DNA of 64,000 nt from Ottowia sp. (GTDB taxonomy: Bacteria; Pseudomonadota; Gammaproteobacteria; Burkholderiales; Burkholderiaceae_C), in the NCBI RefSeq assembly GCF_016703145.1, contig NZ_JADJCO010000003.1:310001-374000 (forward strand). The letters run 5' to 3'. This document shows, piece after piece, positions 26,866 through 34,993 of the stretch; the stretch's first letter is position 1; each line of letters opens with the position of its first letter. The notes beneath the pieces are model-generated. The model was given only the letters and a program-made list of their open reading frames with translations, made no database searches and had not been told where the DNA came from. The position numbers were made by a program, and so were the translations under genes.

Positions 26866-26925
26866 TTTGTGCGCCGGCCGCGCCATCGATTCCACCGAAG
26901 CACCAAAACAGGGAGGCGCCGCCAC

Positions 26926-28458
26926 ATGGGTTTGAGTCTGGTGCAAAGCCGCGCGCTGATGGGCCTGGACGCGCCGGCCGTGACGGTGGAGGTGCACCTG
27001 GCCAACGGCCTGCCCAGCTTCACCCTGGTGGGGCTGGCGGACGTGGAGGTCAAGGAAGCGCGCGAGCGCGTGCGCAGCGCGCTGCTCAACAGCGGACTGG
27101 CCTTCCCGCACAACCAGCGCATCACCGTCAACCTGGCCCCGGCCGACCTGCCCAAGGACTCGGGCCGGTTCGACCTGCCGATCGCTCTGGGCATCCTGGC
27201 CGCCAGCGGGCAGATCGACGGCGCGCGCCTGGCGGGCTGGGAGTTCGCCGGCGAGCTGTCGCTGTCGGGCGAGCTGCGCCCCGTGCGCGGCGCGCTGGCC
27301 ATGGCCGCCGCCCTGCGCCGCGCCGGCGAGGGGCCCGCGCTGGCCCTGCCGCCCGGCAGCGCCGAGGAAGCCGCCCTGGTGCCCGGCCTGGCCGTGTACC
27401 GCGCCCGTCACCTGCTGGACGTGGCGGCGCGGTTCATGCCGAACGCCGAGGACGCCGGCCCCGCCGGCGGCTGGGCGCGCGTGCCGCCCGCCGCGCGCCA
27501 CGCGGCGCCGCCCTACCCCGACCTGGCCGACGTCAAGGGCCAAGCCGCCGCCAAGCGCGCGCTGGAGATCGCCGCCGCCGGCGGCCACGGCGTGCTGATG
27601 ATCGGCCCGCCCGGCACCGGCAAGTCGATGCTGGCCCAGCGCTTCGCCGGCCTGCTGCCGCCCATGGGCGAGGACGAGGCGCTGCGCAGCGCCGCCATCG
27701 CCAGCCTGGGCGGGCGCTTCGACCTCGCGCGCTGGGGCCAGCGGCCCACGCGCGCGCCGCACCACACGGCCAGCGCGGTGGCGCTGGTGGGCGGCGGCTC
27801 GCCGCCGCGGCCGGGCGAGATCTCGCTGGCGCACGAGGGCGTGCTGTTCCTCGACGAACTGCCCGAGTTCCCCCGTGCCGCGCTGGAGGCGCTGCGCGAG
27901 CCGCTGGAGAGCGGCCACATCACCATCAGCCGTGCCGCTCGGCGGGCGGACTTCCCGGCGCGCTTCCAGCTCGTCGCGGCGATGAACCCCTGCCCCTGCG
28001 GCCACCTGGGCGCGCGCCAGCCGCCGTGCCGCTGCACGCCCGAGCAGGTGGCGCGCTACCAGGGCCGGCTGTCTGGCCCGCTGCTGGACCGCATCGACCT
28101 GCACGTCGAGGTCGCCGCCCTGGCGCCCGACGAACTGCTGGCCGCGCCCGCCGGCGAAGGCACGGCCGCCATCCGCGCCCGCTGCGCCGCCGCGCGCGAG
28201 CGCGCCTTGGCGCGGCAGGGCACGCCCAACCAGGCGCTGCAGGGCCAGGCGCTGGACGCGCACCTGCGGCTCGACCCCGCCGCCGCGCCCTTCGTCAGCG
28301 CCGCCGCCACCCGCCTGGGCTGGAGCGCCCGCGCCACGCACCGCGCGCTGAAGGTGGCGCGCACCATCGCCGACCTGGCCGGCAGCGAGCTGGTCACCAC
28401 CGCCCACGTGGCCGAGGCGGTGCAGTACCGGCGCGCGCTGCGGGCGGCTGGGTCGTGA
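26926..28458 (+). CDS. comM: ComM-like AAA+ ATPase (YifB family)
   Basis: ComM is a hexameric helicase that extends branch migration during integration of transformed DNA. The 510-residue protein has a Lon-like N-terminal domain (LANGLPSFTLVGLADVEVKE), then a Mg-chelatase AAA+ core with Walker A GPPGTGKSM near 220 and Walker B VLFLDELPEF, a Cys cluster (CPCGHLGARQPPCRC), and a C-terminal Mg-chelatase domain. An AGGAG-like GGGAGG precedes the ATG at 26926. The frame is open upstream through the noncoding control region, which is not part of the gene. Confidence 0.94.
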   Translation: MGLSLVQSRALMGLDAPAVTVEVHLANGLPSFTLVGLADVEVKEARERVRSALLNSGLAFPHNQRITVNLAPADLPKDSGRFDLPIALGILAASGQIDGARLAGWEFAGELSLSGELRPVRGALAMAAALRRAGEGPALALPPGSAEEAALVPGLAVYRARHLLDVAARFMPNAEDAGPAGGWARVPPAARHAAPPYPDLADVKGQAAAKRALEIAAAGGHGVLMIGPPGTGKSMLAQRFAGLLPPMGEDEALRSAAIASLGGRFDLARWGQRPTRAPHHTASAVALVGGGSPPRPGEISLAHEGVLFLDELPEFPRAALEALREPLESGHITISRAARRADFPARFQLVAAMNPCPCGHLGARQPPCRCTPEQVARYQGRLSGPLLDRIDLHVEVAALAPDELLAAPAGEGTAAIRARCAAARERALARQGTPNQALQGQALDAHLRLDPAAAPFVSAAATRLGWSARATHRALKVARTIADLAGSELVTTAHVAEAVQYRRALRAAGS

Positions 28459-28525
28459 GATTTTGAATGAAACCCGCCTTCAACCCCTGTGAATACCATG
28501 CTGATAGCTACATAAACAGGAGCAT
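28459..28525 (-). repeat. Divergent copy of the dispersed repeat, copy 8
   Basis: On the minus strand it reads GTAGCTATCAGCATGGTATT, then CACAGGGGTTGAAGGCGGGT and a TTCATTC tail. It starts at the comM stop codon and is less similar to the others. Confidence 0.5.
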
Positions 28526-28545
28526 TCAGCGCTCCTGAAGCCGCC

Positions 28546-29424
28546 TCACTTGACCGGCAGGAACACCAGCAGCGGCGCCGCCACCAGCCCCTGCACGTAG
28601 CCGATCACGGCGCGGCGGTAGCGCTCGGTCATGTAGCTGGCCAGCAGGTCGAGGCGGCCGATGACCTTGCCGAACTCGCGCTCGAAGCTCAGATTGCGGT
28701 TCTCGCCCGCGATCTCGTTGGCCAGCAGCAGCGGCTGGCCGCGTGCGTCACGGCGGGTGTTGAGGATCCACAGCGCCACTTCCATGTTGCGCGCGGCGTT
28801 GTGCACGTGCTGCGGATCGACGCCGTCGAGGTAGTAGAACTCGCGCTTGCCGCCGTGCGCGGTGACGATGGTGTCGGCGCAGGCCAGGATGAAGGCGGCC
28901 ACGCGGTCGCCCTGGAAGGCCGGCGCGAGCGCCAGCGACAGCGCCGCCACGTCGCGCTGGCCGCCCAGCGGGGCCCAGGGCTGGCCGGCCCGCAGGGCGG
29001 TATCGAGCTGCAGCAGCGCGGTCTCGCGCGTGGCCGCCGTCTTGCGCCACTCGGCCGGGTTGCGGCGGTACAGCTTGTCGGCCAGCAGGCGCAGGCTGGC
29101 CAGGTTGGCGCTCATGGCGGCGTGGGTCATGCGGTTGCCCTCGCTCTGCAGCAGCTCGGTCGAACTGAAGCCGGCGCCTTGCACGGTGCCACGCGTCGTC
29201 GGCGCGTCGCCGGCGCAGCCGGCCAGGCTCAGGGCGCCGGCAAAGGAAAGGGCCGCGAAAGCGGCCCTGGACGTGCTGCAAACCCCGCCAGCGGCGGGGC
29301 GACGGCGATCAGGCCGCGACGGCGAGCTGCTCGCCCTTGACGGACGGCTTGCCGGAGCCGTTGGTAACGGCACCGCTGCCGGCGGCAGGGCTGCTGTCTT
29401 GCGATATGCCGAACGTGATCTCAC
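28546..29424 (-). CDS. Putative lipoprotein, start uncertain
   Basis: The C-terminal 240 residues look like a real exported protein: RAAFAALSFAGALSLAGC is a signal sequence with a lipobox, and the rest is helical with a hydrophobic end (GYVQGLVAAPLLVFLPVK). No ATG, GTG or TTG lies closely upstream of the signal sequence in this frame. The nearest candidates are a GTG at about 29371 and the ATG at 29424, both inside the bactofilin gene. A terminator-like hairpin (29249-29268) lies within the signal-peptide codons. A frameshift or a non-canonical start is possible. No known domain is recognised. Confidence 0.6.
   Translation of the reverse strand: MRSRSAYRKTAALPPAAVPLPTAPASRPSRASSSPSRPDRRRPAAGGVCSTSRAAFAALSFAGALSLAGCAGDAPTTRGTVQGAGFSSTELLQSEGNRMTHAAMSANLASLRLLADKLYRRNPAEWRKTAATRETALLQLDTALRAGQPWAPLGGQRDVAALSLALAPAFQGDRVAAFILACADTIVTAHGGKREFYYLDGVDPQHVHNAARNMEVALWILNTRRDARGQPLLLANEIAGENRNLSFEREFGKVIGRLDLLASYMTERYRRAVIGYVQGLVAAPLLVFLPVK
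29242..29268 (-). terminator. Terminator-like hairpin after the bactofilin gene
   Basis: The minus strand has AGGGCCGC-TTTC-GCGGCCCT followed by TTCCTTT. It lies about 40 bases after the bactofilin stop, yet inside the coding frame of the next lipoprotein gene, which makes its role ambiguous. Confidence 0.55.
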
Positions 29425-29890
29425 CGGAAAGCTGGCCTCCTTCTTCGATCACGATCTTGCCATAGCGGATCTTGCCGATGACCTTGCCAGTGGCGAAGAT
29501 GACCAGTTTCTGCCGCACCGTGAGATTGCCGTCGAAAATGCCGCGCACTTCGGCGATGTCGATCTCGGCCGAGCCCTTGAAGGCGCCCTGCTCAGCGATC
29601 TGGATCACGCGCGAGTTCATCGCGGCCTCGACCGTGCCCTCGACCACCAAGGTGTCGCAGTCGGTGATCTCGACGCCCTTGAGCTTGATGTTGGGACCGA
29701 CGGTGAGCTTGGCACCGCTCTCGGCAGGCGCCGCGAGCATGGCGGCGGGCGCACTCACGGGCGCCGCGAACGGCTGCGCGCTGCCACCGGCCGAGGCGAG
29801 CGAACTGGTGCCGCCCAGCGGGCTGCCAGGGGTGCGGGACGCGGCGGGGTCGTTGTCGCGCTTGCCGAAGAATGGTCCTTGAAGTGCCAT
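29309..29890 (-). CDS. Bactofilin (polymer-forming cytoskeletal protein)
   Basis: The 193-residue product has the bactofilin domain, a right-handed beta helix of short repeats (VGPNIKLKGVEITDCDTLVV, AEVRGIFDGNLTVRQKL), flanked by disordered Ser/Ala/Pro-rich ends. Bactofilins polymerise without nucleotides and localise cell-wall or stalk/flagellar machinery. The AGGAGAGAGC before the ATG at 29890 is a good ribosome site. The partner wall enzyme (M23 peptidase) often found next to bactofilins is not seen here; the neighbour downstream is a lipoprotein. Confidence 0.92.
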   Translation of the reverse strand: MALQGPFFGKRDNDPAASRTPGSPLGGTSSLASAGGSAQPFAAPVSAPAAMLAAPAESGAKLTVGPNIKLKGVEITDCDTLVVEGTVEAAMNSRVIQIAEQGAFKGSAEIDIAEVRGIFDGNLTVRQKLVIFATGKVIGKIRYGKIVIEEGGQLSGEITFGISQDSSPAAGSGAVTNGSGKPSVKGEQLAVAA

Positions 29891-30097
29891 GCTCTCTCCT
29901 GATAACAATCGGTCAATTGTAACGATCACCGTGACATTTTTTACGAACAGCGGGAAAAAGTCGTAACGAAATCGCCCTGCCGCCGCCAGGGCCACGCCCC
30001 TGCCAGGGGGTACCATGCGTCAAGATTCGCAGCCGTTTCCCCGCCTCCACCTCCCGTTCACCGCCCCTCCACCTCCCGTTTCCCTGCCCTCACCCGC

Positions 30098-31216
30098 ATG
30101 CCCGACCCGACCCCCCGGATCGCGACCAAGCGCACCGCCGTGGGCGTGCGCGCGGTGCTGGCCGGTCAATGGACGGCGGGTCGCCTGGCCACGCGGCCGG
30201 CCTGGCGGCGCGTGGCGAGCGCGCTGGCGGCGGTGGCGCCGGGCGCGGCCTGGGACTTGCGCCCGCTGCAGGCGCTGGACCACCTGGGGGCGCTCGCCCT
30301 GTGGGAGCACTGGGGTCGCCAGTGGCCGGCGCAAGTGGAGGCGCTCGACGAGCAGCGCGCCGTGCTGGAGCGGGTGGCGTCCTTTCCGCCCGTGCAGGCG
30401 GCCGCCGCGCTGCGCGGCTGGGCCGGACAGGTGGATGCGTTCGGACTGGGCGTCGTCCAGGCCGGCGCCCAGGTGCGCGACTTCGTCATGCTGGCGGGCC
30501 AGTTGCTGCTGGACGCGCTGCGCCTGCTGGCCGCGCCGCGGCGCGGGCCGTGGCGCGACTTCTCGGGCCTGCTGTACCGCATCGGGGCGCAGGCGCTGCC
30601 GATCACGGCGCTGGTGGGCTTTCTGATCGGCGTGGTGCTGGCCTACCTGATGAGCCAGGTGCTGCGCCAGTTCGGCGCCGAGACCTTCATCGTCAACATC
30701 CTCGGCCTGGCGCTGGTGCGCGAGCTGGGGCCGCTGCTGGCGGCGGTGCTGATCGCTGGGCGCTCGGGCTCGGCCATCACGGCGCAGATCGGCGTGATGC
30801 GCGTGACCGAGGAGCTGGACGCCATGCGCGTGCTGGGCATCCCCACGGGCTTCCGGCTGGTGCTGCCGCGCGCCATGGCGCTGGCCATCGCCATGCCGCT
30901 GATCTCGGTCTGGACCTCGGTGGCGGCGCTGGTGGGCGGCGTGCTGGCGGCCGACGTGACGCTGGGCATCAGCGGCAGCTACTTCCTGGAGGCGCTGCCC
31001 AAGGCGGTGCCGGTGGCCAACCTGACGCTGGCCTGCGCCAAGTCGGTGGTGTTCGGCCTGTTCATCGCGCTGATCGGCTGCCACTTCGGGCTGCGCGTCA
31101 AGCCCAACACCGAGAGCCTGGGGCAGGGCACCACGGCGTCCGTGGTGGCCTCGATCACCGCCGTGATCCTGATCGACGCGCTGTTCGCCGTGCTGTTCAA
31201 GAGCGTGGGGATATGA
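30098..31216 (+). CDS. MCE-type ABC transporter permease (MlaE-like, with N-terminal domain)
   Basis: The 372-residue protein is the permease of an MCE lipid transporter. The C-terminal 250 residues are MlaE-like, with about five to six membrane helices and the signature ELGPLLAAVLIAGRSGSAIT followed by AQIGVMRVTEELDAM. The N-terminal 130 residues are soluble and resemble a STAS-like domain, unlike the shorter E. coli MlaE. It is followed by an ATPase, an MCE substrate-binding protein and an auxiliary lipoprotein on the same strand. These systems move phospholipids or similar lipids between the two membranes. Confidence 0.92.
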   Translation: MPDPTPRIATKRTAVGVRAVLAGQWTAGRLATRPAWRRVASALAAVAPGAAWDLRPLQALDHLGALALWEHWGRQWPAQVEALDEQRAVLERVASFPPVQAAAALRGWAGQVDAFGLGVVQAGAQVRDFVMLAGQLLLDALRLLAAPRRGPWRDFSGLLYRIGAQALPITALVGFLIGVVLAYLMSQVLRQFGAETFIVNILGLALVRELGPLLAAVLIAGRSGSAITAQIGVMRVTEELDAMRVLGIPTGFRLVLPRAMALAIAMPLISVWTSVAALVGGVLAADVTLGISGSYFLEALPKAVPVANLTLACAKSVVFGLFIALIGCHFGLRVKPNTESLGQGTTASVVASITAVILIDALFAVLFKSVGI

Positions 31217-31391
31217 CTCACCCCCGTGGCTCCACTCGCCGCGCGATGTTGCGCCTCCCCCCTCGAGGGGGCGCACCCATTGGCCGGGCGGAGCCCGGCC
31301 AGGGGTGCACTGGGTTGGCCTGCTCCGCGGCCATTCGATCCTTTGGGATTCTTCCGCTGTGGGTGGCGCGCGGCGTCATGGGTCACTGAGG
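31217..31391 (+). repeat. GC-rich intergenic repeat inside the MCE operon
   Basis: The 175 bases between the permease and ATPase genes hold strong palindromes: CCCCCTCGAGGGGG at 31258-31271 and GGCCGGGC-GGA-GCCCGGCC. This composition is typical of dispersed intergenic elements in Comamonadaceae and differs from the ATAGCT family. It contains no gene. No second copy was noticed in this window. Confidence 0.5.
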
Positions 31392-32231
31392 ATGGACACC
31401 GCCGCCGTCCACGACGACCGCGCCGGCGCGCTGCCCGCGCCGGGGCAGCCGGTGATCGAGGTGCGCGGCCTGTGGAGCGTGTTCCCCGTGCCCGGCGGCG
31501 GCGAGGTGGTGGTGCACAAGGACCTCGACCTCACCGTGCTGCGCGGCGAGGTGCTGACCCTGGTGGGCGGCTCGGGCACCGGCAAGACGGTGCTGCTGCG
31601 CCAGATGCTGGGGCTGAACACGCCGGCCAAGGGCAGCGTCACCGTGCTGGGCCGGCCGGTGGCCGAGCTGTCGCGCGACGGCGCCGCCGCGCGCGTGGGC
31701 ATGCTGTTCCAGCAGGGGGCGCTGTTCTCGGCCTTCAGCGTGCTCGACAACATCGCCTTCCCGCTGCGCGAGGCGGGCGCCGTGCCCGACGCGCTGGCGC
31801 GCGAGGCAGCCATGCTCAAGCTGCGGATGGTGGGCCTGAAGCCCGGCGACGCGCACAAGATGCCGGCCGAGCTGTCCGGCGGCATGATCAAGCGCGTGGC
31901 GCTGGCGCGCGCGCTGGTCATGGACCCGCCGCTGCTGATGCTCGACGAGCCCACCGCCGGCCTCGACCCCGACAGCTCCGACGCCTTCGTGACCCTGCTG
32001 CGCTCGCTGCACCAGGAGCTGGGCCTGACCGTGGTGATGGTCACGCACGATCTGGACACGCTGTTCGAGCTGTCCAGCCGGGTGGCCGTGCTGGCCGAGC
32101 AGCGCGTCATCATCGCCGCGCCGGTTCGGGAGGTACTGGCCTTCGACCACCCGTTCATCCGTCACTTCTTCCTGGGCGAGCGCGGCCAGCGCGCCATGGA
32201 GCTGCTGCACCAGCGCAAGCAGACCGCATGA
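31392..32231 (+). CDS. MCE-type ABC transporter ATP-binding protein (MlaF-like)
   Basis: This 279-residue ABC ATPase has Walker A GGSGTGKT near residue 62, the Q-loop (FQQGALFS), the signature LSGGMIKRVALARA, and Walker B LLMLDEPTAGLDPD, followed by the switch His in VTHDLD. The sequence LSGGMIKR and the C-terminal segment HPFIRHFFLGERGQRAM are characteristic of MlaF-type ATPases. The start is the ATG at 31392 behind a GAGGATG context; the frame is open upstream through the intergenic repeat, but that part lacks ABC sequence. It forms a complex with the permease gene upstream. Confidence 0.94.
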   Translation: MDTAAVHDDRAGALPAPGQPVIEVRGLWSVFPVPGGGEVVVHKDLDLTVLRGEVLTLVGGSGTGKTVLLRQMLGLNTPAKGSVTVLGRPVAELSRDGAAARVGMLFQQGALFSAFSVLDNIAFPLREAGAVPDALAREAAMLKLRMVGLKPGDAHKMPAELSGGMIKRVALARALVMDPPLLMLDEPTAGLDPDSSDAFVTLLRSLHQELGLTVVMVTHDLDTLFELSSRVAVLAEQRVIIAAPVREVLAFDHPFIRHFFLGERGQRAMELLHQRKQTA

Positions 32232-32248
32232 AAGGACAATAGAGCGCC

Positions 32249-33238
32249 ATGGAAAACAAGTCCCATGCCCTGGCCGCCGGCCTGTTCGTGGTGGCGGTGA
32301 CCGCGCTGCTGGCCGTGCTGGCCCTGTGGCTGACGCGCGACATCGCCAACACCACCACCTACGAGATGACCAGCAGCGACGCCGTCACCGGCCTGCAGGT
32401 GCAGGCGCCGGTGCGCTTCAAGGGCGTGGCCGTGGGCAAGGTGACCGACATCGCCTTCGACCCCGCCGCGCGCGGCAACGTGCTGGTCACCGTGGCCGTC
32501 AGCCCCGCCGCGCCCATCACCCAATCCACCTTCGCCACGCTGGCGTTCCAGGGCGTCACCGGCCTGTCCTTCATCCAGCTCGACGACGACGGCGCCTCCA
32601 GCGCGCCGCCGCCCGCCGGCCCCAACGGGCCGCCGCGCATCCCCCTCAAGCCCAACGCGCTGGGCCAGCTCACCGACCAGGCCAGCGCGCTGATCGACAA
32701 GGTGGACAAGGCCGTCGAGAGCATCAACCAGGCGCTCGGCCCCGGCAACCAGGCCGCGCTGACCCAGGCGCTGGCCCAGGTCGGCGCCGCCGCCGGCAGC
32801 ATGAACCAGCTCGCGCTGACCACCGACAAGACCCTGCGCACCCAGTTCGACCCGGCCCGGACCAACCTGCCGGCGCTGGTCCAGCAGGCCGGCGCCACCC
32901 TCAAGACCACCCAGGACGCCGCCGCCGAGGCGCGCCGCGCCATCGCCGCGTTGGGCGAGGTGGCCGCCGACGCCCAGCAGGGGCTGGCGCGCGTGACCGG
33001 CTCCGGCGGCGTGATCGACCGCATGGGCGAGAGCGCCAACACCGTCACAAGCACCACGCTGCCGCGCATCCAGCACCTGACCGACGACGCCAGCCGCACC
33101 ATCCGCCGGCTGGACCGCATCGCCGACGCGCTGGGCGAGAACCCGCAGGCGCTGCTGTACGGCAGCGGCGCCATCCCGGCCGGCCCCGGCGAGCCAGGTT
33201 TCGCGGCGCCCGCGGCCACTTCGCTCCGCCAGGATTGA
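32249..33238 (+). CDS. MCE-domain (MlaD-like) substrate-binding protein
   Basis: The 329-residue protein has one N-terminal membrane anchor (residues 8-28), an MCE domain (about 38-125, VTGLQVQAPVRFKGVAVGKV), and a long helical tail with repeated Ala/Gln-rich heptads. Such tails form tunnels or needles through the periplasm. It starts 17 bases after the ATPase stop and is followed immediately by a lipoprotein gene. A proline-rich segment (SSAPPPAGPNGPPRIPLKP) separates the MCE domain from the helical part. Confidence 0.92.
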   Translation: MENKSHALAAGLFVVAVTALLAVLALWLTRDIANTTTYEMTSSDAVTGLQVQAPVRFKGVAVGKVTDIAFDPAARGNVLVTVAVSPAAPITQSTFATLAFQGVTGLSFIQLDDDGASSAPPPAGPNGPPRIPLKPNALGQLTDQASALIDKVDKAVESINQALGPGNQAALTQALAQVGAAAGSMNQLALTTDKTLRTQFDPARTNLPALVQQAGATLKTTQDAAAEARRAIAALGEVAADAQQGLARVTGSGGVIDRMGESANTVTSTTLPRIQHLTDDASRTIRRLDRIADALGENPQALLYGSGAIPAGPGEPGFAAPAATSLRQD

Positions 33239-33290
33239 TATGAAAATAATAGCTGTTGGCGCAATACCCATGCGGGCTAGAACCCTGTTT
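33239..33290 (+). repeat. Dispersed ATAGCTGTTGGCGCAATA repeat, copy 9, at a gene start
   Basis: It reads AATAGCTGTTGGCGCAATAC, then CCATGCGGGCTAGAACCC. The repeat includes both candidate start codons of the next lipoprotein gene (33240 and 33270). Confidence 0.85.
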
Positions 33291-33881
33291 CTCTTGATTC
33301 CCGTGATCCTGACCGGCTGCGCCCTGCCGCTGCCCGACAAGCCCGTGCGCCCCGAGCCCTACGACCTCGGCCCGGCCCTGGCCGCGCCCGCCGCCACGCC
33401 CGCTGGCGCGCCGCTGGCGCTCGACGGCGTCGAATCGGCCGCCGCCATCGACAGCACCTCGGTCATCTACCGGCTGCTGTACGCCGGCAGTGGTCAGCAG
33501 CCGCGCCCCTACGCCCACGCGCGCTGGACCATGTCGCCGCCGCAGCTCGTCACCCAGCGCCTGCGCGAGGCGCTGGCGGCCACGCGCCCGGTGCTCGACA
33601 CCGGCACCGGCCTGGCCACGCTGGAACTGCGCGCCGAGCTGGACGACTTCAGCCACGTCTTCTCCTCGCCCGGCGCCAGCGAAGGCGTGGTGCGCCTGCG
33701 TGTCACCGTCACCGCGCCCGGCGCGCGGCAGGACCGCTTGCTGGGCCAGCGCACCTTCGCCGCGCGCCACGCCGCCCCCACGCCCGACGCCGCAGGCGGC
33801 GTCGGCGCGCTGCGCGCGGCCACCGACGAGGTGGTGCGGCAGGTGGTGGACTGGGTAGGCAGCCTGCCGGCCCCGCGCTGA
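33240..33881 (+). CDS. MCE-transporter auxiliary lipoprotein (PqiC/ABC_trans_aux-like)
   Basis: The product has a signal sequence with a lipobox (LFLLIPVILTGCALPLP) and a compact alpha/beta domain typical of ABC-type transport auxiliary lipoproteins (RWTMSPPQLVTQRLREALA). It should sit in the outer membrane and receive lipid from the MCE protein. Two starts are possible: ATG 33240 gives 213 residues and adds MKIIAVGAIP from the dispersed repeat; ATG 33270 starts directly at the signal peptide (MRARTLFLLIP) and looks more natural. The stop is at 33881. It closes the four-gene operon. Confidence 0.88.
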   Translation: MKIIAVGAIPMRARTLFLLIPVILTGCALPLPDKPVRPEPYDLGPALAAPAATPAGAPLALDGVESAAAIDSTSVIYRLLYAGSGQQPRPYAHARWTMSPPQLVTQRLREALAATRPVLDTGTGLATLELRAELDDFSHVFSSPGASEGVVRLRVTVTAPGARQDRLLGQRTFAARHAAPTPDAAGGVGALRAATDEVVRQVVDWVGSLPAPR

Positions 33882-33956
33882 CCACCGGACGCCGGCTGCG
33901 GCGGGCCGTGGATTCGGGCAAGATGCCCGCATCCCAACGCGAGGCAAGCCAGCGTC

Positions 33957-34454
33957 ATGTTCCATCTCAGCGTCCCCTGGTGGGAATTCGTCCTCCGCGG
34001 CGTCGTCGTGTACCTGTTCCTGCTGCTGTTCCTGCGCCTCACCGGGCGGCGCCAGATCGGACAGTACGACCCGTTCGACCTGATCCTGCTGCTCATCCTG
34101 TCCAACGCGGTGCAGAACTCGATGAACGCGGGCGACAACTCGCTGCTGGGTGGACTGATCTCGGCGCTGACGCTGATCGGCTGCCACGTGCTCATGTCGC
34201 AACTGGCCTGGCGCAGCCCACGGCTGGCGCGGCTGATCGACGGCAAGCCGCGCGTGCTGATCCACGCCGGCCAGCTCGACGCCGGCACCCTGCGCGCCGA
34301 GCGCCTGACCGCCGACGACGTGCACGCCGCCCTGCGCGCCGCCGGCTGCCTGCACACGCACGAGGTCGAGCGCGCCACCATCGAGACCAACGGCCAGATC
34401 ACCGTGGTGCTGCGCAACCGCGATTCGGCGCGCGGGCTCGAAGTGGAGAGCTGA
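33957..34454 (+). CDS. DUF421 (YetF-like) membrane protein
   Basis: The 165-residue protein has two to three N-terminal membrane helices and a soluble C-terminal domain. The segment LFLRLTGRRQIGQYDPFDLI, followed by LLLILSNAVQNSM, is the conserved core of the DUF421/YetF family. Its function is not established; some relatives are linked to spore or wall biology in Firmicutes. It does not appear to be part of the MCE operon: a 75-base gap precedes it. The ATG at 33957 fits. Confidence 0.88.
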   Translation: MFHLSVPWWEFVLRGVVVYLFLLLFLRLTGRRQIGQYDPFDLILLLILSNAVQNSMNAGDNSLLGGLISALTLIGCHVLMSQLAWRSPRLARLIDGKPRVLIHAGQLDAGTLRAERLTADDVHAALRAAGCLHTHEVERATIETNGQITVVLRNRDSARGLEVES

Positions 34455-34464
34455 CCTCCCTGCG

Positions 34465-34986
34465 TCAGTCGCAGGCGCGCCAATCCTTGCCGGCCAGGGC
34501 CGGGCGCAGCGCCGCCAGTTGCGGGCGCAGCGCGGCGCCGGGGCGGTCCACGTCCACGCCAAGTTCGCGCAGCTCGGCGCGCTTGGCGCGCACCGCCTCG
34601 GCGTCGGCCAGCCGGCCGACGTAGACCATCCAGCGGTCAGGCAACTGCACCGGGTCGAGGCGCCAACTGCCGGACGGCAGCGCGGCGGCGGCGCGCAAAG
34701 CGGCGGCCTGGTCCTCGTCGAAGGTGCCGGCCTGCAGGCAGGCGGTGCCATCGTCCAGCGCGGGGGCCGCCGCCACCGTGGCCGAAGCGGCCGTCCTGGC
34801 CATGGACGCGGGCGCCGCCACGGGGGCGGCCGACGCCGCCGCCAGGGGCCGCACGCTCAGCGCCTCGGGCCGCACCTGCCGCGCCAGGGGCTCGGACTCG
34901 GCGGGCGTCTCGGGGCCCAGGCCCAGGCCACGCAGCGCGCCTTGTGACCAGGCCAGCAGCAGCGCCACCACCAGCGCGCGCGGCAT
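34465..34986 (-). CDS. SPOR-domain protein
   Basis: The 173-residue product begins MPRALVVALLLAW, a short membrane or signal segment, followed by an Ala/Pro-rich linker and a C-terminal SPOR-like domain (about 95-170; CLQAGTFDEDQAAALRAAAA, then WMVYVGRLADAEAVRAKRAE). SPOR domains bind denuded peptidoglycan at division sites. It lies 8 bases after the birA stop on the same strand and is probably cotranscribed with it, a common arrangement. A Cys near residue 170 (WRACD) is at the very end. Confidence 0.83.
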   Translation of the reverse strand: MPRALVVALLLAWSQGALRGLGLGPETPAESEPLARQVRPEALSVRPLAAASAAPVAAPASMARTAASATVAAAPALDDGTACLQAGTFDEDQAAALRAAAALPSGSWRLDPVQLPDRWMVYVGRLADAEAVRAKRAELRELGVDVDRPGAALRPQLAALRPALAGKDWRACD

Positions 34987-34993
34987 GGGCGGC

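Noticed and set aside
31258..31310. Strong palindromes considered as a terminator inside the MCE operon
   Set aside because: No T run follows on either strand and the next gene belongs to the same complex; a dispersed GC-rich repeat fits better.
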